Shown here: piece after piece, positions 1 to 9,500 of the stretch
Position numbering within the stretch: position 1 is the first letter of the stretch
How the letters are laid out: each line of letters opens with the position of its first letter
Assembly (NCBI GenBank): GCA_051294375.1
Contig: CM119267.1
Location: 12,905,081-12,969,080, forward strand
Source: Paraspadella gotoi
Lineage: Eukaryota > Chaetognatha
Direction: 5' to 3'
Length of the DNA stretch: 64,000 nucleotides
Program-made: the position numbers and the translations under genes
The notes under the pieces: generated by a model
Told to the model about the DNA's origin: nothing
Database searches by the model: none
The model's input: only the letters and a program-made list of their open reading frames with translations

Positions 1-1405
1 TAGACGTTGTTTGAAGATGCATTGTTCATCATTTTACTTCAATTTTTTTTTGTTATTTCAAATCTGGTATGAACCGCTGATGTTTATGGACATAAAAATT
101 AAGGTTAACTAGTTTTATGTTAGTAATAAATACGTTTTTCACGTTGAATGTCTATACAACTGTTCAATACTAAAATTTGGAAAAAAATTTTGACAACTTT
201 TGCCGTGTGGGTAACCCCCATAGGGGCTCATATCTCGGCTTCAGGGTCAAATATTGAAATTAGCTTCGATAGTTTTATTTGTATTCTCACAAGGATCATA
301 TATACAAAATTTCAACATATTTGGTCCAGTAGTTATTCCAGAACCAATTCTAGGCACAAAAAACGGCGTATCATTTTTTAATATGAAGCCTTCTGTACTC
401 TTAATCTTAACACTCACTACCTTTAACTCTAATTTCCCCTAATATTTGAAAATAGTGTTGTTTTTTTTTTTTCAACTTAAAAAAATCTAGAAAAAACTAA
501 GATACTATTGAGATAAGTGAAAATCATTCTTTAAAAAAATTAAACATTTTTCTAATAGAGATTTCCATTCAAAACTGACTGCCCAACTTTACAAACGGGC
601 CTGCAAGAAATTCCGGTAGAAAAATTGTAAAAACGCACGATTCCAATAGCGTTGCATCTCAAGAGCTCAACTTTTTGTTCTTGTTGCAACAAAGATACAG
701 GGATGGCAATAGTACCAAAATGAAGCCATAATTATAGGGCATATACAATAGAGTGGAGCACTGGGGAACATAAATTTTATTTGAGTGAACAAATAAGGAT
801 ATTTAGACGTGAGATAGTATGATTAAGGCATACAAAAAATATTTTGCTTATATTTTTGGGGAACAGTATCATTAATTACAATATTTTTATAGTAATATCC
901 TTATAAAATAATAAATTTTTAAAATATTTTTTAAAAAATTTTTATCAAAGATTCTGATTCTTCATAAAAAGTTAGATCAAAAATATAAAATATGTTATTA
1001 AAAATTTCAATGTCTTCAGTATTAAAAATGGAAGAAAAGATCAAAATTCTTTACTTTTTCATGCTCTGTAGTAGAAACTATTATATGATGAAACGTTTTA
1101 ATCATTTTTCGCAGCTTTAAACTAAAAATATTATAAATTATATATTACAAAAGTTTTTTTAGTTTTTTCCGGCGAATCCGAAACTGTTCTTAATATTAAA
1201 AAAATATTATTTTGAATTTTTTTTGATTTTATAAGGATATTACTCAAAAGAAAATTAAATTAATGATACTGTTATGCAAAAAATTTTTTATTACATATAC
1301 AAAAGAGGCAAAAAAACGTTGTTCCATCGCTCAATATTTTCATCACTCCACCCTAATATACAAGATACAAATTTAAAATAATTTTTTTAAACATTATGTA
1401 TAGAC
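1..1405. other. AT-rich non-coding DNA with one inverted-repeat element
   Basis: No convincing coding region. The two short overlapping open frames at 148-442 have no recognisable similarity and AT-rich composition. Imperfect inverted arms of about 45 bp lie at 864-909 and 1226-1271. Both carry the sequence CAGTATCATTAAT in opposite orientation followed by a block containing TAATATCCTTATA, so this looks like a roughly 410 bp MITE or fold-back element. I found no clear target-site duplication. Confidence 0.5.
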
Positions 1406-1472
1406 GAGAGTTCCGATAACCGTTAAGTTAACGGTTATTAACGATTAAAAATAATTTTAACTTAACCGTTAA

Positions 1473-2078
1473 TAGAGCCAAACTTCGTCAATGGGGTGGG
1501 TCAGAAGTTTCATTTGGGAACCTTTCCAAATGAAACTTCATACATTTCTGTGAAAACTTTCAATGGAGCAAAATTTTCTAAAATGGCAAGAAGCATTAGT
1601 AATTATTTTTTTAATATTTATTTATAGATAGGAAATGTCAAAAATTTTTTTTGAATTTTTTATTTTTAAAAGCAGATTCAAATAGCTTATGAAAAGTTAT
1701 CTACACAAAGTATAATTCTTTTTCCAATATTTTGATGATAAGTGGGTTTAAATTGAAAAAAACCTTAAAAAATCATCATCATCATCCGATGATTTTAGCA
1801 GTTTTTACTAATTTTTAGTAATAAAACATCAAAATTTTAAAAAGTTGTAATTATATTTTTTGCTTAACCTTTTAAGCTCTATCAGAATCAATTAAAAAAA
1901 CTTAAAATATCAAAAAAAAATTTTTGACATTATATAGTAATATAATAATATTAATTAGCAAATTACTCATGGTTCGAAACATTTTTGCAAAAAAATATTT
2001 TAACACAATAATTAATACCAATAATGGATTAGTTTAATGCTGTTCACATTAAAATTTGAATTTGGTCGGCTACCGCTA
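1473..2078 (+). mobile_element. 0.6 kb non-coding element with 7-bp TSD, copy 1
   Basis: Starts TAGAGCCAAAC and ends GGTCGGCTACCGCTA. It is flanked by a 7-bp direct repeat CCGTTAA at 1466-1472 and 2079-2085, and is inserted inside the hAT-like element. Other copies are at 4404-4762 (reverse), 28211-28789, 31790-32405 and 60274-60685 (truncated). It has no coding capacity, and only very short terminal similarity (TAG..GCC). Confidence 0.8.
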
Positions 2079-2791
2079 CCGTTAATATATTTATTTTAAC
2101 GGTTAAATTCGGTTAATTTTCAAGTATGATTTTTGTTAATTTTTGTTATGAAAACTTTGATTTTTTAAGAAAAAAATTTTTTTTCCTTATTCTCCTCTCC
2201 CTTTCTCACTATATTTTTCCCCCCTCTCTCTGTTCTACATTTTCCCCTTTTTTTCTTTGTTAATTTCAACCCTTTTAATCTTTTTCTATCCTAATCTATT
2301 ATCATTTTTTTCTGCCCTTCCAGTATTTTTTTTTAATTACTTTCTCCCAATTGTTTTCGTTTTTCCATTCAGCTCATTTTTTACATTTGCAAATCAAATT
2401 TTTACATGCAATAATATTCTATTTTGCTAATAAAAAAAATAAATAAGCTTTCTTATTTTACTTTTTTTAGCTTTTTCTTTCAATTTTTAAAACGAACAAA
2501 GAAGTAAATAAAATAAAGCCGAATGAATGAAAAAAAAAAAAACTAAAATAAAAAAAATATTAGAAAACATTTTAAAAATGAACAATAAAAGGAATGAATC
2601 TTTTAAAAGACATTAAGGCTAATTAAAACTATCCATCAATGATGATATACTTTAATAAAATTTTTTATAAATATTTATTAATTAATAACTATTTTGATCA
2701 ATCGATCATTCAACCAACCATTCAATTAATAAATTTATATTCATAATTAAGAGAAAACAAAGTTAACAACGGGTTTTTATTCCAAAAAACA

Positions 2792-2830
2792 GACATGTTT
2801 CGACTCTAGTTTTTCCGAGTCTACATCAGC
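2792..2830 (-). ncRNA. Hammerhead-ribozyme-like motif (slightly degenerate core)
   Basis: Read on the minus strand: CTGATGT, a stem II made of GACTC and GAGTC, then GAAAC and ATGTC. The first conserved box is CTGATGT instead of CTGATGA, so activity is doubtful. A partial plus-strand copy of the GAGTCGAAACATGT half follows immediately at 2834-2852, giving a compact inverted unit. It belongs to the same repeat family as the motifs at 3706, 44265, 55537, 56446 and 63107. Confidence 0.55.
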
Positions 2831-3282
2831 GCGTGAGAGTCGAAACATGTTCGTTTTTTTTAAAACCTGTTGTTTGTAAACAAATAAACTTTGCTTTCAC
2901 TTATCTATAAACGCAACGAAAAAAAAAGTCTTAACACAATATTCATAATTATAATTATATTTATGGTCATGGTTTATGAAAGACTAACAACAGAAAACAT
3001 GCTTTCAAAAAAATAACAACTATAAAAATAATGAAGAGAAATAGAAAAAGAAAAAGCGAAAACGAAAGAAAGAAAAAGAGAGAAAGAGAGAAAGATAAAA
3101 CAAAATATACAGAATTAAAATTACATTGTGCTTTTTCTTTTATTGTCTTTTTTCATATTTTTATTATGCTATGAGGCAAAAGAAAAATTTATTATAATGC
3201 TTTATTTGATTAGCTGATGGATAGATTTAAGATAGTTTTTTCTTTGTATTTTGACTTTCTTTTTTGCTATTTAAAATAGTAT

Positions 3283-3360
3283 AGAGATGAAACGAAAAAT
3301 TCGTTGTAATAGAATAATAAATAAAAATTGCTATTACAACGAATTTTTCGTTTCATCTCT
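3283..3360. repeat. Perfect 30-bp hairpin
   Basis: Positions 3283-3312 and 3331-3360 are exact reverse complements (arm begins AGAGATGAAACGAAAAATTC), separated by an 18-base AT-rich spacer. It lies inside the hAT-like element. Confidence 0.9.
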
Positions 3361-3705
3361 AAAGATAGTTTTTTCAAACCAATTTTCTCATTTATCAACT
3401 ATAATGTGTACCTCATCTATCTGAAATAGAAGATAAAGACGATTCAGTAGCCGGAGTTAAGGAGAAAATACCATTAAATACTTTAGTTAGTTTTAAATAT
3501 TAATATTTTAAATTTAAAGTTAAATTATAAAATTAACCGATTTTAACGGTTAACCGTTAAAAACGTTAGTTTTAACGGTTAAACGAAGTTCCTCAAAAAT
3601 TAACGGTTAACGGAACCCTAGTATAGACTTTCAATTTCGTTGTTTTAGGATTTAGTAAAACAGTTTATTTGGATTGTAGCAACGAATTTTTTGACAGATA
3701 AGTCG

Positions 3706-3745
3706 GACATGTTTCGACTCTTGCTGTTTTAGAGTCTTCATCAGC
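3706..3745 (-). ncRNA. Hammerhead-ribozyme motif
   Basis: On the minus strand the core is intact: CTGATGA, stem II (GACTC / GAGTC around a loop), GAAA, then CATGTC. This is the order of a type I hammerhead with a very short stem III of the ACATGT type, which is known from Penelope-like elements and small retrozymes. The neighbouring DNA to about 4150 is a GA-rich arm shared with the elements at 43.4-44.4 kb and 55.5-56.5 kb, so this is a solo arm of that family. Confidence 0.7.
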
Positions 3746-4403
3746 AAGTGATTTTACAACAATTTTTCTCTGTTAAAGTTGAGTTAGTGAGAGAGAGAGA
3801 GTGTGAGAGAGAGAGAGAGAGAGAACAAGAGAGACATTCTAACAAAGAATTGAGTGAGAGATAGTGGTAAGATGTGAGGGCAGTTCAAGGTAAGGACAGG
3901 GGAAGAAGAAGTAAGATTGTGAAAAATGAAAAGAGAGAGAGAGAGAGACAAATAAAATTTAATACATTTAGCAATGTACAACAGAGAAAACTTAAAGATT
4001 TACTAAGTATTAATACTATTAAAAATAACTATGAAAAACTATGAAAAATAAATTAGTAAAATGAAGTGAAATTGAAATGGAACAATAAGTGGTGAGGGAT
4101 AGGTAAGTAAAGAGTTAGTGAAAGTAAGTAAAAGAAAAGAGCTCAAAATGAGCGTCTACGTTCTCCATTTGCCATCTATTTATTTATAGATAGAAAAAGC
4201 TAAAAAATCATCATCATAATCTTTTAATGATTTTATCAGTTTTTTTAGATTTTTACTGAGAAAACATAAGAATTTTTCAAAGCTGTAATTATATTTCTTA
4301 TTTAACTTTTTATGCTCAATCAGAAACCATCAAAAAATTTTAAGGCTTTAAAAATTTTTTTTCTTTTTATAGAGAAGTATAAAAATTTTAATTAGGCTAG
4401 TAC

Positions 4404-4762
4404 TTGCGGTAGCCGACCAAATTTAAATTTTAATGGGAACAGAATTAAACGAATCCATTATTGGTATTAGTTATTTTTTTAAGTTTTTTTCAAATTTTGA
4501 CCCACTTATCAAAATATTGAAAAAAAATTATACTTTGTATAGACGACTTTTCATAAGTTATCTGAATCTGCTTAAAAAAAAAAAAACAATTAAAAACATT
4601 TTTTTAACATTTTCTATCTAAAAATAAATATTAAAAAAATAATTGCTTGTGCTTCTAGCCATTTTAGAAAAAAATGGTCCATTGAAGGTTTTATCAGAAT
4701 TGTATAAAATTTCATTTGGTTCTCAAACTTCTGACCCACCCCATTGACAAAGTTTGGCCCTT
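4404..4762 (-). mobile_element. Element with 7-bp TSD, copy 2 (internally deleted)
   Basis: Reverse-orientation copy starting TTGCGGTAGCCGACC and ending GTTTGGCCCTT. It is flanked by a perfect 7-bp direct repeat CTAGTAC at 4397-4403 and 4763-4769. At 359 bp it is shorter than the other copies, so about 240 bp has been lost internally. Confidence 0.8.
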
Positions 4763-5140
4763 CTAGTACCCTCAGAAAAAAGCAAAAAATATTTTAATAC
4801 TATAATCTATGCTCATGATAGATTATTTTAACGCTGTAAACATTATCATTGGCTAATTTTGATAGGTTTCTTATGATTTCTCGAGAATTACAATATTCAC
4901 GTCATTCCTCATCTAACGATATAAAAATATATGAAAAAAACCGCTGACATCTTTCGGAATAATTTTTTTCTAGTTTAGAAAAGTCATGCGATTAACAAAT
5001 CATTGATTAGTGCTCGCTAAGGTTGATTTAAGTCTCCGAAAGTAAAAAGTGCCGAAAGATTTCTTGAAATATTTCATGATTGCGTACGGATTTCATTTTA
5101 TTTCCGTAAAATTCCAAATTGTTATATTCATTGATCTCAA

Positions 5141-5154
5141 CTTCTTTTATCAGC
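5141..5154 (+). promoter_or_regulatory. Splice-acceptor-like site directly before ADAT1 start
   Basis: A pyrimidine-rich tract ending in CAG (AG at 5152-5153) sits one base before the ADAT1 ATG at 5155. Since the coding region is intronless, this is either the end of a 5'-UTR intron or a spliced-leader acceptor. Confidence 0.45.
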
Positions 5155-6468
5155 ATGAATTATCCTTACGAGGATATTGCGCGCTCAGTCTTGCACACAT
5201 ACAGTGCCTTACCCCGCACGGGAAAACCAGATTTATCCCGAGAATGGACCCATTTGGCTGGAATTGTAATGCTCCAAACGAAAAAAACTTGTTCGGGACA
5301 TGCCTCCTTCGACGTTAGTCCTGTCGCGATCGGTACTGGTTCCCGTTGTCTCGGCGCCTCCAAACTGCCGGTCGACGGATCTCGCCTTCACGACAGTCAC
5401 GCAGAAGTCGTCGTCCGCCGAGCCTTTCTCGTCTTTCTCCTCGATGAGATTGAAAAATGTTTATCAAACGAAGAGGAGAGCAAAATTTTTCAAAAGGACG
5501 GTGTGAAATGCCGATTAAAGCCAGGAATAACTTTCCACATGTTTGTCAGTCACACCCCTTGCGGGGACGCGTCGATCTTTCCTAAAAGCGAGAAAGAGTT
5601 AATTGAGGAACGGAATGGAGCGTCCAAACGTGACGCCCAATCAGAGGACGGCGTCGAAGCCAAACGACTAAAGCTAGAAAATAACAACGATGATGCGATC
5701 TTGGAAGGCGATCTCCATCGTACCGGCGCCAAATGTGTTCCGGGAAACGATAACCAGGACCCTCTACTCCCGGGCATCAACTATCACGTCACCGGCGCGT
5801 TGAGGTACAAGCCGGGACGAGGCGATCGAACCTCTTCCATGTCCTGTTCAGACAAGATTGCCAAGTGGGGATTACTCGGTTTACAGGGTGCGTTGGTTTC
5901 TCTGTTGCTGTCCCAACCGATATTTTTGACTTCCCTCGTGTTCGCGCAGTGTCCTTACGATGAGAAAGCTGTGAGGAGGGCTTTGGTCGACCGCACTCTG
6001 CCTTTGAGAGAAAAATTTAAAAAAAATTTGGGACAAAGCGTTCCCGAACTTATTCTCCGTCGGGTCGATCAGAAATTCGACCAAGGGAAAGTCGCTATGG
6101 AGACAAGCCTTGGTAAAAAGCTGAAGCCATGCCCCAGTAGCATCTCTTGGACATCGTTGGACGGACGTGAAGATATTCGTCAAGTTTTTAACAATGGATT
6201 CAAACAGGGCGTTGTTAAAAAACGAGAAAAAACTGAAACCGCCCAAGTTTACATTTGTAGGAGACAAATTCTCAAGCGATTCGTTGACGCTTTTGATCGC
6301 GTTGAAGCCGTATCCAATTTCGCTTCGCTTCGAACGCTAAAATATTTGGAACTGAAGCAAAAAGCTTCTTGGTACCAAATCATGAAAGAGTTACTCACAA
6401 AAGACGTTATTTTTCGAGACTGGATCGTTACTTCTGAACATACCAAGAATTTTTCACTGGAGACTTAG
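5155..6468 (+). CDS. ADAT1: tRNA-specific adenosine deaminase 1 (ADAT1), single exon
   Basis: 437-residue protein of the ADAR/ADAT1 deaminase family, which deaminates adenosine 37 next to the anticodon of tRNA-Ala to inosine. The zinc-binding catalytic set is visible: HAE at residues 82-84, the PCGD motif at 135-138, and the cysteine of the SMSCSDKIAKW block at about residue 231. The GRGDR block just before it is also typical. Between PCGD and GRGDR lies a poorly conserved, charged insertion (about 145-200). The ATG at 5155 was preferred over an in-frame ATG at 5119 because a splice-acceptor-like CAG lies just before it and the protein then begins with conserved residues (MNYPYEDIAR). No intron interrupts the gene, unlike its neighbours. 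PRMT5 starts 62 bp after the stop. Confidence 0.95.
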   Translation: MNYPYEDIARSVLHTYSALPRTGKPDLSREWTHLAGIVMLQTKKTCSGHASFDVSPVAIGTGSRCLGASKLPVDGSRLHDSHAEVVVRRAFLVFLLDEIEKCLSNEEESKIFQKDGVKCRLKPGITFHMFVSHTPCGDASIFPKSEKELIEERNGASKRDAQSEDGVEAKRLKLENNNDDAILEGDLHRTGAKCVPGNDNQDPLLPGINYHVTGALRYKPGRGDRTSSMSCSDKIAKWGLLGLQGALVSLLLSQPIFLTSLVFAQCPYDEKAVRRALVDRTLPLREKFKKNLGQSVPELILRRVDQKFDQGKVAMETSLGKKLKPCPSSISWTSLDGREDIRQVFNNGFKQGVVKKREKTETAQVYICRRQILKRFVDAFDRVEAVSNFASLRTLKYLELKQKASWYQIMKELLTKDVIFRDWIVTSEHTKNFSLET

Positions 6469-6487
6469 GTTACCTTTTCTACCAAAC

Positions 6488-6502
6488 CGTTTTTGTTTAC
6501 AG
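6488..6502 (+). promoter_or_regulatory. Splice-acceptor-like site between ADAT1 and PRMT5
   Basis: A T-rich tract ending TTTACAG (AG at 6501-6502) lies in the 62-bp gap, 28 bases before the PRMT5 ATG. No AATAAA is visible in the gap. This arrangement resembles trans-splice acceptors between genes of an operon. Confidence 0.45.
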
Positions 6503-6530
6503 ATACAGCTCAAGTGTTATTAAATGAAAG

Positions 6531-9500
6531 ATGTCTCGTCGCGTTGACTGTGGTAGAGATTACTTCACGCATAACTGTGAAATCGTTAAGGTTAACGATT
6601 TTTATAAAAAAGGATACATCTTCGTAATTATTCCTCTCGCACTCTCTCCGACTACGGTGGACGATTTTAATATCGGTAATGTCTAAATCTAATTTTAAAC
6701 TTAATTTCGAAAAATAGAAAAATTGTACTGCAAAATTATATGAAATTGGTACAACCAATATAAAAATTATCCATTCATTTAATAAATAAGCTATCTTGCC
6801 CCTGACTTTGGACAGGCTTTGGTGGTTTAAGGCCTCCATCACTCTTACAAGATAATGACATAGCAGGTCCCTGCAAGCTTTCAATCAAGACTCTTTCACA
6901 GTCTCGTTTATTCACTCCCAGAGTACCTGGCTTCCCTATCAATGAAGTGGAAAATATTTCAAAGAATGTTTCAATTGTATGAATATGTATATATAATTTA
7001 TGAATCGGCCCGAAATTTTTAGCATTGGCGCCATTAAAATTAAATTCTCTTACACCCCTTTTATATTTTTTAAATTTTCTTCCTAGGTAGTTTGATGAAC
7101 GAAAGAAGCAGCCCTCTCTTAAATTTAGAAACAGTTCTTTCCAAAGAAAAATGGTTTCAGTCAGTCGTCGGGCGAGTATCAGGTCGTTTTTTAAACTTAA
7201 ATGTTATTATTTTCTCATGCACATATGTTATATTTTGATTGGTTTTCAGAATTTTAGAAAATGGTAGTTAATATGAAATGATTAAAAAAATTGATTATTT
7301 TCAATAAAATTTTAAATTTGTGACGCTAGTATTAAACTAGCTAGTAGTAGTAAACTAGTAGACGCTAGTAGTAAACATCAAATATTTTTGGGTTTAATTT
7401 GGTCATGTTCCTTATCGTTTCTAGATTGGATTGACTGCGATTCGAGCGACGAAAGCGTTCGCCGAAAATCAGAGGCTGCCTTAAATCAAGAACTTCTTTT
7501 CTCCGCCTATATAAACCTGCTAGCGGTTGTTGTGCCGCTGCGTTCGCGCCGCTGCGCCAATCTCGCCCGCGTCATCAACGACTACACCTTTTCTGGCCCG
7601 AACCAGATGCTTTGGATGCTCTTGCCGCTCGACACCGACGAGGCCGATTACGACGACGACGATAGTGGAGACGAAAGCGACGTCCAAAATGGAAGCAATT
7701 CTCGCGTGGCCCGTGAGGTGACTGTGCAAGTTGGGGCAGGTATAATTTTGGCCAAGGATTCTTTCTCTCTCTGGACAAATTCTTTTAACGATTTGTAACA
7801 TTGAAGGAAAAACTGCAGTCTGCTCAAATTAAAAATGATTTTTCGTTTTCCGTGGAAAGTTTTACTCTGTTCTCTGTTTATCATTCTGATTCTCTCTTGC
7901 CGCGGCTCTTTGATAGGCGTTGTTGAGTCCGGTAAGCTTAATAATATTAAAAATACATGATGAAATAATTTGTGGTTCTCTGTAATCGTTTGGGCCATCG
8001 CTTAATCAGGACCAAAACGACTCAGTTCCAAAATCCGCCCGCAACGCCATTTTATCGTCGTTGAATTTTTCGACTTCGACGGACAAGACTCAGTCGGTTC
8101 CAGATGTCGACGCGGCCGTCGGCGACGCCACTCCTAAAAAAGTAAGTTGATTAGTTTGTGCTTTTAATGATTATTTTTAAACCTACTTTATAAAAGTTTA
8201 TTTTTCAACGTTAGCGTAAAAGCAGTTCTTGGCAACGGTTCAAAGTTCTCCATGCTCTGTGCGATCGATGCCCTCTTATAGGCGTCTGTCTTGTGAGTAG
8301 ATATATTGAGATTTTGACGTCTCACTTAACCAAGTTTTCCGTATAATTCCTAACTTCCCCCGTGACTCAAACCGACGAAAATAGGTGTTTTCGTCGACAC
8401 TTCCCCCCGAACCCGTTCTGCTACGCTGGCTGGCGGAACCCGTCAAGTGCGTCTTCATCCCCACCTACGTCTTTCTCATCAATCCTTACGGTTTCCCTGT
8501 CCTTCCGCGCTCCCACCAGTCTTTTGTTCAGAAGCTCATCAAAATTGGTTGTCAATTCGTCGTGTCGGGACCGCCTATCAAAGGCAAGCCGGAGCGGCTG
8601 TACGCTTTGTATCTCAAACATCTTGCCAACACGCTGGGAAAGCCTGATTTGCTGGAGCGGTGGGCGATGGATTACAGCGATCGACTGCAATATCCTTTGC
8701 AGCCATTGCGGGTATTTTTCTATAAGTGATTTAGCTGTTTTTAAAGATATGTAAAATCATAATACCATTCATCGATTCAGGATAATCTCCCGTCAAGTAT
8801 CTACGAAAACTTTGAAAAGGATCCATCCAAATATCTTGTATATGAAAATGCAATTCGAGGCGCCCTAAGCGATCGTGCCAATAGCGAACTAAAGAGTATT
8901 CATATGCAGGTTAGCGCAATTATTGTTATATCGATACCTTTTTATCTCACCTTAAGCCTCGCGATTAAGCCTGTCTTGGCGCGATAATCGTTTAGAATTG
9001 CTTCTCTGTGCCGTCCTCTGGTTAAAACTCTGCAGAAAAAACGTGTGCCAGATAGCGCCCTAAATTATGCTAAAAATGGCTAGTTTTTTTCTAGTATGCT
9101 AAATATTATGCCAAATTATGTTTTAGCTATTTTAATGAAAAACTGTTACAAGAGTACAGAAAAATTATTATTATTAGATCCTATGAAAAATTATTTAGAT
9201 AAAAACAAAAAAAGATGAAAAAAATGAGACTTTGTGAATTGATTAATGCTTAATGCTTAAGCGATGAGCCATATAACCAGTGAAGTCCTGTATATTGCAG
9301 CAGTAATTTTCAAACAGACCAACCAACGCCATAGTATTTTGCTCTTGTAAAGCTGCTTTAACATGCTATTACTAGTATTACTGAACTACACGAGCATCTC
9401 AGAGGAAAATCGGTATTAACCAAATACTTTGGCTTTATTGTATAACTGCTAGCAATCCCTTCCTGGACTCAAAAAATTGTAATGGGAATTAACATGATTG

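Larger units (their letters stand above)
1406..3620. mobile_element. hAT-like non-autonomous element, copy 1
   Basis: The element is bounded by inverted termini (left GAGAGTTCCGATAACCGTTAA; right, read inward, TAGGGTTCCGTTAACCG) and flanked by a perfect 8-bp direct repeat GTATAGAC at 1398-1405 and 3621-3628. An 8-bp duplication and a TAG-type terminus are hallmarks of hAT elements. A second copy lies at 40222-41406. No transposase frame is present. A 606-bp element (1473-2078), a hammerhead-like unit (2792-2830) and a perfect hairpin (3283-3360) lie inside it. Confidence 0.75.

Noticed and set aside
3784-3981. Ser/Leu-rich minus-strand open frame, with similar ones at 43511, 43989, 55573 and 56343
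   Set aside because: They lie over GA/CT microsatellites in the hammerhead element arms, so the open frame and signal-peptide-like look come from low complexity.
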